Source of the DNA: Bacillota bacterium
GTDB taxonomy: Bacteria > Bacillota > Clostridia > Peptostreptococcales > Natronincolaceae
DNA length: 13,683 nt
Direction: 5' to 3'
Assembly (NCBI GenBank): GCA_023387935.1
Contig: JAEWHG010000223.1
Coordinates: forward strand, 1-13,683
Below are positions 7,131 through 13,683 of this stretch, piece after piece (the stretch's first letter is position 1; every line of letters begins with the position of its first letter). The position numbers were made by a program, and so were the translations under genes. Under the pieces are notes generated by a model. That model worked only from the letters and a program-made list of their open reading frames with translations. It did no database searches and had not been told where the DNA came from.

Positions 7131-7332
7131 AGGTGTTTGTAAAACTTAGTAAAATTCAACCTACAATAGACATCCGGGAGATATTATTTTTATTTGGACG
7201 GAATGCCACCTTTGAGCGGACTTCGAAATTATAGAATATGTCACCCACCTTGCGTGAGCGAGGGTGTGAATTTTACGGTTTACGGCATCTTGGATACACT
7301 ATAACTCTCAATTATTGAGGGTTTATTTTTTT
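7131..7332 (+). ncRNA. Structured leader or small RNA upstream of moeA (candidate cofactor riboswitch)
   Basis: No reading frame lies here, and base composition is richer in G and C than the surrounding spacer. CTTGC-GTGA-GCGAG (7249-7262) is a GNRA-tetraloop hairpin, extended by CACC/GGTG (7242-7245 / 7263-7266). One fold has a perfect 10-bp stem, GTAAAATTCA (7149-7158) with TGAATTTTAC (7267-7276). A second, incompatible fold pairs ATCCGGG (7172-7178) with CTTGGAT (7289-7295), ATGCC (7203-7207) with GGCAT (7284-7288), and CGAAATT (7224-7230) with AATTTTACG (7269-7277). A terminator follows. Its position before two moeA genes suggests the Moco/Tuco riboswitch class, but I could not confirm the consensus from memory. 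A separate promoter after the terminator would instead suit an independent small RNA. Confidence 0.55.
7305..7332 (+). terminator. Rho-independent terminator ending the pre-moeA RNA
   Basis: CTCTCAA (7305-7311) pairs with TTGAGGG (7315-7321) over 7 positions (one G-U) around a 3-nt loop, followed by TTTATTTTTTT. It lies 94 nt before the moeA start. TTGAG at 7212-7216 in the RNA is complementary to CTCAA in the stem's left arm, a possible but short antiterminator contact. Confidence 0.85.
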
Positions 7333-7361
7333 GCAACTTATTAATGTGGAATTATTCTTTA

Positions 7362-7390
7362 TTATCAAATTAATCAATTAATGATATAAT
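7362..7390 (+). promoter_or_regulatory. Extended -10 promoter for the moeA operon
   Basis: TTATCA (7362-7367), a 17-bp spacer, then TGATATAAT, an exact extended -10 (TGn plus TATAAT 7385-7390). It lies after the terminator and 35 bp before ATG 7426, so moeA can be transcribed independently of the upstream RNA. Confidence 0.6.
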
Positions 7391-7425
7391 TAACCTATAA
7401 TTTAACTTTTTTAAGGAGCGATCAT

Positions 7426-8652
7426 ATGGATCTATTAAATACAGTTACTGTAGAAGAAGCAAAAAATAAAATATTAGATGCATTTAATATGGTTTCATTA
7501 GATGAAGAATGTATTAATATTCTAGATGCTGTTGGTAGATATCTATCACAAGATATATTTGCTTCAATAGATGTCCCAGGATTTCATCGCTCTACGGTAG
7601 ATGGTTATGCAGTTATGTCTAAGGATACATTTGGAGCTAGTGAGAGCGTTCCAGGTTTCTTAAGTTATAAAGGAAAAGTAGAGATGGGAATAGAGGCAAA
7701 TAGTACTGTAGAGTCTGGAAAATGCTATTATGTACCTACAGGTGGAATGCTACCTATAGGATGTGATGGCGTTGTTATGATTGAGTACACAGAGGTTCTG
7801 GGAAATGAAATTTGCATTCAAAAACCTGTTGCACCTAGAGAAAATGTATTAAAACAAGGCGAAGATATTAAAGAGGGAGAACTTATTTTTAAAAGAGGAC
7901 ACAAACTGAGACCACAGGATATTGGTATATTGGCTGGAATAGGAATTATAGATGTATCTGTTTATGAAAAAATTAGAGTAAGTATAATTTCTACAGGGGA
8001 TGAATTAGTTTCGCCTACAGAAGAACTGAAGTTAGGACAAATAAAGGATATGAATACATACAGTTTATCTGCAGCCGCTGTAGAAGATGGATGCATGGTA
8101 ATTGAGAGAGCTGTTATAAAGGATGAAAGAGATTTGCTAAAAAATAAAGTTAAGGAGTGTATTAATAATAGCCATATCGTTTTAATATCAGGTGGAAGTT
8201 CAATGGGCGAAAAGGATTACACGAAAGATGTTATTAATGATATTGGCGCCCGAGGAGTATTTATTCATGGCATATCTGTTAAACCAGGTAAGCCGACTAT
8301 AGTTGGCAAGATAAATAATACTGCAGTTTTTGGATTGCCGGGTCAGCCTGTTTCTGCACTCATTATCTATAAAATTTTCGTAAGCTATTTAATTAAGGAA
8401 ATATATTATAAGGAACAAGTAATGAATCAATATATTGAAGGGAAGATTGCTGTCAATATTCCTTCTGCTCCTGGAAGAGAGCATTATGTAATGGTAACTA
8501 TAAGGGAAGAGGAGGATATGATAATTGTTGATCCTGTTTATGGAAAATCAGGAATGCTTTCAATGATGGCAAAATCCAAAGGATATATAAAAATAGGAAC
8601 AAATCAAGAGGGGATCGTAAAAGGAGATAGAGTTAAGGTTTTCTTATTTTAA
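7426..8652 (+). CDS. moeA: Molybdopterin molybdenumtransferase MoeA
   Basis: Inserts molybdate (or tungstate) into adenylylated molybdopterin, releasing AMP and forming active cofactor in the cytoplasm. The 408-residue length is standard. Motifs run in family order: VPGFHRSTVDGYAV (50-63, with the key Asp 59), PTGGMLPIGCDGVVMIE (104-120), GED (145-147), STGDEL (189-194), GQIKDMN (204-210), GGSSMGEKDYT (256-266), KPGKPT (286-291) and GLPGQPVS (303-310). The catalytic acidic residues appear intact, so this is the likely functional metal-insertion enzyme. AAGGAG sits about 7 nt before ATG. The second MoeA follows after 19 nt, and the MOSC gene follows that, forming an operon. Mo versus W preference cannot be read from the sequence. 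Confidence 0.97.
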   Translation: MDLLNTVTVEEAKNKILDAFNMVSLDEECINILDAVGRYLSQDIFASIDVPGFHRSTVDGYAVMSKDTFGASESVPGFLSYKGKVEMGIEANSTVESGKCYYVPTGGMLPIGCDGVVMIEYTEVLGNEICIQKPVAPRENVLKQGEDIKEGELIFKRGHKLRPQDIGILAGIGIIDVSVYEKIRVSIISTGDELVSPTEELKLGQIKDMNTYSLSAAAVEDGCMVIERAVIKDERDLLKNKVKECINNSHIVLISGGSSMGEKDYTKDVINDIGARGVFIHGISVKPGKPTIVGKINNTAVFGLPGQPVSALIIYKIFVSYLIKEIYYKEQVMNQYIEGKIAVNIPSAPGREHYVMVTIREEEDMIIVDPVYGKSGMLSMMAKSKGYIKIGTNQEGIVKGDRVKVFLF

Positions 8653-8671
8653 CATTTAAGGGGGAAATAAC

Positions 8672-10594
8672 ATGGCAAAAGAGGATAGAAACACATATTT
8701 GACGAACATACCCTTAGAAGAGGCCCAGAGACAGTATTTCTCGGAGATTAATTTTTTAAATAATAAAATAGATACAGAAATTATACCAGTTGTAGAAAGC
8801 TTAGATAGAATTACTGCTAAACCAGTTTTTGCAAAGAAATCTTCTCCTAATTATAATGCTGCTGCAATGGACGGTATTGCTGTAGTTGCAAGTAAAACTT
8901 ACGGGGCAACAGAAAATAATCCGATATATTTGAAGCTAGAGGAGGACTTTGTTTATATTAATACGGGCGGATATATTGGAGAGTTATTTAATGCTGTAAT
9001 TATGATAGAGGATGTAATAGAAATAGATGATACGACTGTGGAAATTAGGCAAGGGGCAACACCTTGGCAGCATGTGAGACCAATAGGTGAAGATATAGTC
9101 GAGAGCGAGCTTGTTATCAGTGGGAATCACAAGATACGGCCTATGGATATAGGAGCTTTGCTAGCAGGTCAAATTATTGATATTGAGGTTTATAAGCTAC
9201 CTAGAGTTGGTATAATTCCTACAGGTTCTGAAATTATACAAGTGGAGCAAGAATTATCTGTAGGTAAAATTATCGAAACAAATGCTAGTATGTTTGCAGC
9301 AATGGTAACAGAATATAACGGTATTCCTAAAAAATACGGAGTTGTTTCAGATGAATACAATCTTATAAAAAATAAAATATTGGAAGTGACAGAGGAAAAT
9401 GATATTGTAGTTATTAATGCTGGCTCTTCTGCTGGCTCTAAAGACTATACTGTAAATGTATTAAGAGAAATTGGAGATGTATCTATACATGGTGTTGCGA
9501 TAAAACCTGGAAAACCGACTATTTTAGCAATTGTTAATGGAAAACCTGTAATAGGAATCCCTGGTTATCCTGTGTCGGCATATTTTGTATTCGAATTTTT
9601 TGTAAAGCCACTTCTCTTTCAGTACAACAAACTCATGTTAGAAGAGCCTAGAGAGACAAAATGTATATTGTCTCGCCGAATAATATCCTCGCTAAAGTAT
9701 GAGGAGTTTATTAGAGTTAAATTAGGTGCTGTTGGTAATAAAATAATAGCGACGCCTCTAGATAGAGGGGCTGGAGTAACAATGTCACTTGTGAAGGCTG
9801 ACGGAATACTTGTGGTACCTCAGCGAGTAGAGGGATATGAGGTAGGTACAGAAGTTGAAATTCAATTATTAAAATCTCTTTGTGAAATAAATAATACAAT
9901 AGTTTCTATTGGTAGTCACGATTTGGTAATAGATATGTTATCCAATGAGCTGCACTTAAAACAATCGAACCTGTTTTTATCATCTGCTCACGTAGGAAGT
10001 TTAGGTGGTATAATGGCTATGAAAAAGAATGAGTGCCACATAGCGCCGATACATCTTATGGATGAAGAGACGGGAGAGTATAATAAATCTTATATTAAAA
10101 AGTATTTAAATAATGAAGAATATGCTATAATTAAATTTGTAAAGCGTAGTCAGGGATTGATGGTTAAAAAAGGAAATCCATTAGGGATACAATCTGTGAA
10201 AGATTTAACCAGAAGTGAGGTTCAATTTGTCAACAGACAAAGAGGAGCGGGAACTAGAATTTTGCTTGATTATTGCTTAGGAAAATATGATATATCGTCC
10301 TCAGATATAGCTGGATATGAAAGAGAGTTTAGCACTCACATGGCTGTAGCGGCAGCTGTTGCAGGGCAATCGGCAGATTGCGGTATGGGAGTATTATCTG
10401 CGGCAAAGTCTATGGGTTTAGATTTCATTCCTATTGCTTGGGAAGATTATGACTTATGTATTTCCAAGGAAATGTTAAAGGACAAGAAAATAGCTTCATT
10501 AATAAATGTAATGAAGAGTGAAGAGTTTATTAATAAAATTCAAAAGTTAGATGGTTATAGTACGGAAAATATAGGAGATGTAGTTTATATTTAA
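8672..10594 (+). CDS. MoeA-like protein fused to a C-terminal periplasmic-binding-protein-like domain
   Basis: A 640-residue two-domain protein. Residues 1-400 are MoeA: NAAAMDGIAV (62-71, Asp 67), GED (139-141), PTGSEI (183-188), GKIIETN (198-204), GSSAGSKDYT (251-260), KPGKPT (278-283), GIPGYPVS (295-302). Residues 405-640 resemble the PBP-like (LysR/ModA-type substrate-binding) domain: SIGSHDLVIDML (412-423), SAHVGSLGGIMAMKKNECHI (438-457), FVNRQRGAGTRILLDYCL (519-536), and a THMAVAAAVAGQSADCG segment (555-571). Such fusions are known in clostridia and archaea, and the added domain is thought to bind an oxyanion or cofactor. Several MoeA positions differ from the first copy: N107 where GxD is usual, and E202 for Asp in the GQIxDTN motif. 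The copies are probably specialised rather than redundant. AAGGGGG precedes ATG. Confidence 0.93.
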   Translation: MAKEDRNTYLTNIPLEEAQRQYFSEINFLNNKIDTEIIPVVESLDRITAKPVFAKKSSPNYNAAAMDGIAVVASKTYGATENNPIYLKLEEDFVYINTGGYIGELFNAVIMIEDVIEIDDTTVEIRQGATPWQHVRPIGEDIVESELVISGNHKIRPMDIGALLAGQIIDIEVYKLPRVGIIPTGSEIIQVEQELSVGKIIETNASMFAAMVTEYNGIPKKYGVVSDEYNLIKNKILEVTEENDIVVINAGSSAGSKDYTVNVLREIGDVSIHGVAIKPGKPTILAIVNGKPVIGIPGYPVSAYFVFEFFVKPLLFQYNKLMLEEPRETKCILSRRIISSLKYEEFIRVKLGAVGNKIIATPLDRGAGVTMSLVKADGILVVPQRVEGYEVGTEVEIQLLKSLCEINNTIVSIGSHDLVIDMLSNELHLKQSNLFLSSAHVGSLGGIMAMKKNECHIAPIHLMDEETGEYNKSYIKKYLNNEEYAIIKFVKRSQGLMVKKGNPLGIQSVKDLTRSEVQFVNRQRGAGTRILLDYCLGKYDISSSDIAGYEREFSTHMAVAAAVAGQSADCGMGVLSAAKSMGLDFIPIAWEDYDLCISKEMLKDKKIASLINVMKSEEFINKIQKLDGYSTENIGDVVYI

Positions 10595-10630
10595 TTTTAC
10601 TAAAACATTTATTATAAGGGGGAGAAATAT

Positions 10631-11062
10631 ATGGCAAAGGTTGTTGCAATTAATATCAGTGTAAAAAAAGGGATACCGAAGGAACAAATAGATCAAGGAG
10701 TTTTTATTGAAGATTTTGGTTTAGAAGGAGATGCCCATGCTGCAAATTGGCATAGACAAGTTAGCCTATTGGGACAGGAAAGCATAGATAAAGCAATTGC
10801 AATGGGTGCAGATGGTCTAGAACCTGGAAAGTTTGCTGAAAACATAACTACAGAAGGTATTGTTTTATATGAACTACCTGTAGGTACTAGGTTAAAAATA
10901 GGAGAAACTATTCAAGAAGTAACACAAATAGGTAAAGTCTGTCATCAGAAATGTGCTATTTTCTATACTGTTGGAGACTGTGTAATGCCTAAGGAAGGTA
11001 TATTTACTAAAGTAATAAAAGGTGGAGTAGTTAAACCTGGAGATGAGATTGAAATAATATAG
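10631..11062 (+). CDS. MOSC-domain protein
   Basis: A 143-residue protein consisting of a single MOSC domain (named for MoCo sulfurase C-terminal), a family associated with molybdenum-cofactor sulfur or metal handling and related reactions. GLEGDAHAANWHRQVSLLGQ (30-49) and PGKFAENITTEGI (65-77) are diagnostic, and the conserved cysteine is C104 in IGKVCHQKC (100-108), with C108 and C117 nearby. In many bacteria such stand-alone proteins sit in moa/moe clusters, as here. It follows the MoeA fusion by 36 nt, with AAGGGGGAG 6 nt before ATG, and is the last gene of the operon, ending at the long terminator 11116-11174. No moaA, moaC or mogA is present in the window. The specific reaction is not known. 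Confidence 0.93.
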   Translation: MAKVVAINISVKKGIPKEQIDQGVFIEDFGLEGDAHAANWHRQVSLLGQESIDKAIAMGADGLEPGKFAENITTEGIVLYELPVGTRLKIGETIQEVTQIGKVCHQKCAIFYTVGDCVMPKEGIFTKVIKGGVVKPGDEIEII

Positions 11063-11115
11063 AATTGGTATTTAATTCAAACAAATTTTTTAAATATAAA
11101 ACTAAATAATGTATC

Positions 11116-11174
11116 TATAAATAAAAGGATAACGATCTGTGAAGTGTAACCCAATCGTTATCCTTTTATTTATA
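11116..11174 (+). terminator. Very long bidirectional terminator between MOSC gene and spoVB
   Basis: A perfect 21-bp inverted repeat (11116-11136 with 11154-11174), core AAAAGGATAACGAT / ATCGTTATCCTTTT, around a 17-nt loop. The arms begin and end with A- or T-runs, so each strand reads a G/C-containing stem followed by T-rich sequence. It can therefore serve both convergent genes. Confidence 0.9.
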
Positions 11175-11189
11175 ATAATTTATAATAAT

Positions 11190-12776
11190 CTATCTATATT
11201 TTTCTTTTGAAAAGGAGTTTGTTTTGAAAAATTTCTCAAAGGATCTTATCATCATTGATTTGGTGTTTAAGGTTTTTGTTATAGTTAATAGAGTCAAGTA
11301 CAATATGCCTCCTGTTAATGCAGCAATAAATGTACTTAAAAGTTCGTTTCCTACAATTATAAAAGAACCTTTATAGATGTATAACATAGAGCAAACTACT
11401 AAAATTGAACAGAACGTCGGCTTAACAAAAAGTTCTATTATAGGAAATTTAATTTTAATAGAGCGTTTTAACACGATTAAATTTAATATAAAAATTACAA
11501 ACGCTGATGTAACATATCCAATAAAAAATCCATTTATACCGTATATAGGGTTGGAAACTAAAAAATATGTACAATAAAGCTGGATTACCATACCTAACAA
11601 AAAGTTAAGTGTAGAGATTACTTGCTTTCCCATTCCATGTAGAATACTTGATAAAGTCTGTTGCATACATAAGAATATTGTTGAATAGCTTATTACAGTT
11701 AAATATTTCCCTACATCTAAGTCCTTATAAATTAGATGACCTAAAAAATTACCAAAAGCCGCATATGTTATTGTTACTGGGATAGCAACCAATAATGTGA
11801 TTTTTATTGCTAAATTACACTGTTTATTAACATCATCCAACCTATTCATTGCTATTTGTTCTGATATATTTGGAATAATATTAACCGATAAAGCAGATGT
11901 CACTGTAAATGGAAAAAACAATAGAGGCATTGCCATGCCAGTTATTTTACCGAAAATTTGAATAGCTTCTGAAGTCGTATATCCTGCCATAACTAATCTT
12001 TGTGGTATTAAAATTGAAGTTGCAGTTTGCAATAATGTTGAAGCTAATCTACCTATGCTGATAGGAAGAGCTATAAATAATATACTACTTGCTATTTTAA
12101 ATGATGATTCTGTATATGTTCTTATAAAATGTATTTTAGCGCTTAATTTTTTCATATTGAATCTAAGTATTAAATACAGTAAGCCGAAAAATTCTCCTAT
12201 TGAAATACCAATAACTCCTATAGTTGCGCCTATAATAGGGTTAGACGGCTTTTTATAGAGTAGGTACAATAATACAAAAGCTATACGGGATACTTGTTCA
12301 AAAATTTGAGCATTAGCTGGGGGCTTCATATCTTTTAGACCATAAAAAAATCCTCTGAATATACCTGAAAAAGTTATTAAGCCTATGGATGGAATAGAAA
12401 ATAAAAGTGGGTAGTAAACAGCACGGTTTTTTAATATTTTAGTAACTATAAAATCCATATTTATGGATAAAAATATGGATAGAACTAAGGATAAGATTCC
12501 TCCAATAAAAAGTGATACGGAAAGAACTTTATAAATTCCAATTCTATTGTTTAAGGAATTTTCTTTCGCCACAATTCTAGATACTGCTAATGGAATACCA
12601 GCAGATGTTATTGTTATAAATACCATTAAAAATGGAAAAACTATTTGGTAGAGACCTATAGCTTCAGGACCGATTAATCTAGAAAATATAATCTTATAAA
12701 TAAATCCTAAAGATCTAACAATAAAATTCACTATAACTAACAAAATAGTTCCATAAATAAAGGAATATTTTTTCAC
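11190..12776 (-). CDS. spoVB: SpoVB-family polysaccharide/lipid flippase (MATE/MOP superfamily)
   Basis: A 528-residue integral membrane protein with about 14 predicted helices, similar to SpoVB of Bacillus and the MurJ/RfbX branch of the MOP exporter superfamily. Such proteins flip lipid-linked sugar precursors across the membrane; SpoVB acts in spore cortex formation. The start (FIVRSLGFIYKIIFSRLIGP, then EAIGLYQIVFPFL) and a GIFRGFFYGLKDMKPPANAQ segment match the SpoVB pattern. The start is GTG 12776, chosen for AAGGAGG 7 nt upstream. I call SpoVB rather than a general O-antigen flippase from these segments and the length; a relative of the same family remains possible. It converges on the MOSC gene and diverges from the GGDEF-type gene. 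No sporulation sigma-factor promoter was convincingly seen upstream. Confidence 0.88.
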   Translation of the reverse strand: MKKYSFIYGTILLVIVNFIVRSLGFIYKIIFSRLIGPEAIGLYQIVFPFLMVFITITSAGIPLAVSRIVAKENSLNNRIGIYKVLSVSLFIGGILSLVLSIFLSINMDFIVTKILKNRAVYYPLLFSIPSIGLITFSGIFRGFFYGLKDMKPPANAQIFEQVSRIAFVLLYLLYKKPSNPIIGATIGVIGISIGEFFGLLYLILRFNMKKLSAKIHFIRTYTESSFKIASSILFIALPISIGRLASTLLQTATSILIPQRLVMAGYTTSEAIQIFGKITGMAMPLLFFPFTVTSALSVNIIPNISEQIAMNRLDDVNKQCNLAIKITLLVAIPVTITYAAFGNFLGHLIYKDLDVGKYLTVISYSTIFLCMQQTLSSILHGMGKQVISTLNFLLGMVIQLYCTYFLVSNPIYGINGFFIGYVTSAFVIFILNLIVLKRSIKIKFPIIELFVKPTFCSILVVCSMLYIYKGSFIIVGNELLSTFIAALTGGILYLTLLTITKTLNTKSMMIRSFEKFFKTNSFSKEKYR

Positions 12777-12986
12777 TAGATTGCCTCCTTACATAGAATA
12801 AAATGCTGTTTAATCATATTCAATAGATATTCTAAAACAACAAGCATTATTACTAGAAGGAAATTACAGAAATTTTTATGTTGGAAAACATTGGAGCTTG
12901 AATAATATTTGTATATATGTGAATATAAAATGAATATGGGTACATATATATATAACAAGAAAAATTTTATGTAAAGGAGGATTTTT
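12777..12986. other. Divergent intergenic region between spoVB and the GGDEF-RHH gene
   Basis: This 210-bp AT-rich region must contain promoters for both divergent genes. TTGAAT (12898-12903) with TATAAA (12924-12929) is a possible plus-strand promoter, but its spacer is 20 bp. No convincing operator repeat or sigma-E/K promoter was found. Short open frames here lack binding sites and are not called. Confidence 0.3.
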
Positions 12987-13619
12987 GTGATTCAAAGCAT
13001 AGATGGAATTATGACGAAAGGAAGCCTAATTTCTATAATTGAAGATAAAATAGCTAATTCAAATGAGACCTTTACATTGGCTTCTATAGATATAGATAGC
13101 TTTGAAGCTGTAAACAGCTATTATGGCGAATATATGGGGGATCAGGTTCTAAAAAAAATGGCATCTGTATTAAAACGAAATCTAAAAAGTGACGACTTAG
13201 TTTGCAGAGAGAATAAAGATGAATTTAATGTTCTTTTTTCTAACACATTATCTGAAACAGGGTTTATTATGATGGAAGAAATAAGAAAATATTTTGAAAC
13301 AAATACATTCGCATTAGGAGATAATGATAAGAAGAAGGATATAAATATACGTATTAGTGTAGGTGTAGCAAATTATCCTAGAAATGCTAAAAATTCTATA
13401 GATCTTTTCAGAGCTGCAGATAGTGCACTTTTTAGGGCTAAGAGAGAAGGCAAAAACCGAGTTTATATGGCGGAAAGTGAAAATATGGTATTGAAGTCTA
13501 GTTATTATACGAAGACGCAACTTGAAAGGTTAGCAGACCTTTCTCAAAAAACAGATAAAACTGAAGCTTTTTTACTTAGAGAAGCATTGGATGATGTTTT
13601 TGAGAAATATAGTAAGTAG
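12987..13619 (+). CDS. Degenerate GGDEF-domain protein with C-terminal ribbon-helix-helix-like domain
   Basis: A 210-residue protein of two parts. Residues 1-160 are a GGDEF fold: SIDIDSFEAVNSYYGEYMGD (33-52, metal Asp 35), the signature position, and IRISVGVANYP then ADSALFRAKREGKNRVY (about 121-160). The signature itself reads N-K-D-E-F (76-80) instead of G-G-D-E-F, and the inhibitory RxxD site reads K-S-D-D, so diguanylate cyclase activity is doubtful; it may bind a nucleotide without cyclising it. Residues about 173-208 (TKTQLERLADLSQKTD then TEAFLLREALDDVFEKY) match a CopG/Arc ribbon-helix-helix DNA-binding motif: a strand, then two helices ending in REAL. GTG 12987 is the start, with AAAGGAGG 6 nt upstream. 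A nucleotide-responsive transcription factor is inferred. Confidence 0.88.
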   Translation: MIQSIDGIMTKGSLISIIEDKIANSNETFTLASIDIDSFEAVNSYYGEYMGDQVLKKMASVLKRNLKSDDLVCRENKDEFNVLFSNTLSETGFIMMEEIRKYFETNTFALGDNDKKKDINIRISVGVANYPRNAKNSIDLFRAADSALFRAKREGKNRVYMAESENMVLKSSYYTKTQLERLADLSQKTDKTEAFLLREALDDVFEKYSK

Positions 13620-13630
13620 TATTAAATGTT

Positions 13631-13669
13631 AAATAAACAAGCTAATTAAATTGGCTTGTTTATTTTTTT
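13631..13669 (+). terminator. Rho-independent terminator of the GGDEF-RHH gene
   Basis: AAATAAACAAGC (13631-13642) pairs with GCTTGTTTATTT (13654-13665), a 12-bp stem with a further TAA/TTG inner extension, and the 3' arm runs into a T-run ending at 13669. It sits 12 nt after the stop codon. Confidence 0.92.
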
Positions 13670-13683
13670 GACCACTTAAAATT

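Noticed and set aside
7172..7297. 6S RNA
   Set aside because: The 3' GGCATCTTGGAT resembles the 6S closing stem, but the element is shorter than typical 6S RNA and the central bubble could not be aligned, so the call is not made, though it stays open to testing.
12776..12958. Minus-strand 60-residue reading frame between spoVB and the GGDEF-type gene
   Set aside because: It would start with TTG, has no binding site, is rich in Tyr, Ile and Phe as expected of translated AT-rich spacer, and overlaps the spoVB start region.
1..13683. CRISPR arrays, tRNA or rRNA genes, insertion sequences, prophage genes
   Set aside because: I saw no regularly spaced repeats, no tRNA-like cloverleaf with a TTC-containing arm, and no transposase, integrase or phage structural protein.

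Overview
The window is low-GC, AT-rich DNA. Strong AGGAGG-type ribosome binding sites, some GTG starts, hairpin-plus-T-run terminators and a SpoVB-family sporulation flippase point to a spore-forming Clostridia-type Firmicute. The MoeA pair and the MOSC protein suggest that it makes molybdenum or tungsten cofactor. I see no rRNA, tRNA, CRISPR array, insertion sequence, integrase or phage gene. This looks like chromosomal housekeeping DNA with a few poorly characterised genes and several structured non-coding stretches.

Layout. The left edge holds the 3' end of a small membrane protein (DUF2798-like), then a structured, gene-free stretch (165-405) with a complex hairpin and a clear terminator. 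Three unrecognised genes follow: an acidic 213-residue protein with an internal repeat (406-1047, +), a small two-CXXC zinc-ribbon protein (1101-1394, -) and a 191-residue hypothetical (1530-2105, +). Next come NAD kinase (2174-2980, -), then on the + strand an RluD-type pseudouridine synthase and an NdpA/YejK-family nucleoid-associated protein, probably co-transcribed. An FtsH-family membrane AAA protease (5228-7009) stands alone. Its ribosome binding site lies in a long hairpin that could be a translational switch, possibly a thermometer, or an attenuator.

The 7010-7425 gap carries a structured RNA ending in a strong terminator. A good extended -10 promoter follows, then a three-gene cofactor operon: MoeA, a second MoeA with a C-terminal periplasmic-binding-protein-like domain, and a MOSC protein (7426-11062). 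These plausibly act on molybdopterin cofactor, with MoeA inserting the metal and MOSC handling sulfur or metal transfer. The leader RNA is a candidate cofactor-sensing riboswitch or a free small RNA.

A 21-bp perfect inverted repeat terminates both this operon and the convergent SpoVB-family flippase (11190-12776, -). Divergent from spoVB is a 210-residue protein (12987-13619, +) that joins a degenerate GGDEF domain to a C-terminal ribbon-helix-helix-like DNA-binding motif, followed by a strong terminator.

The most interesting items are the degenerate GGDEF-RHH fusion, the RBS-sequestering hairpin before ftsH, the pre-moeA RNA with two mutually exclusive folds, and the gene at 406, whose only canonical start lies inside its own Shine-Dalgarno sequence.
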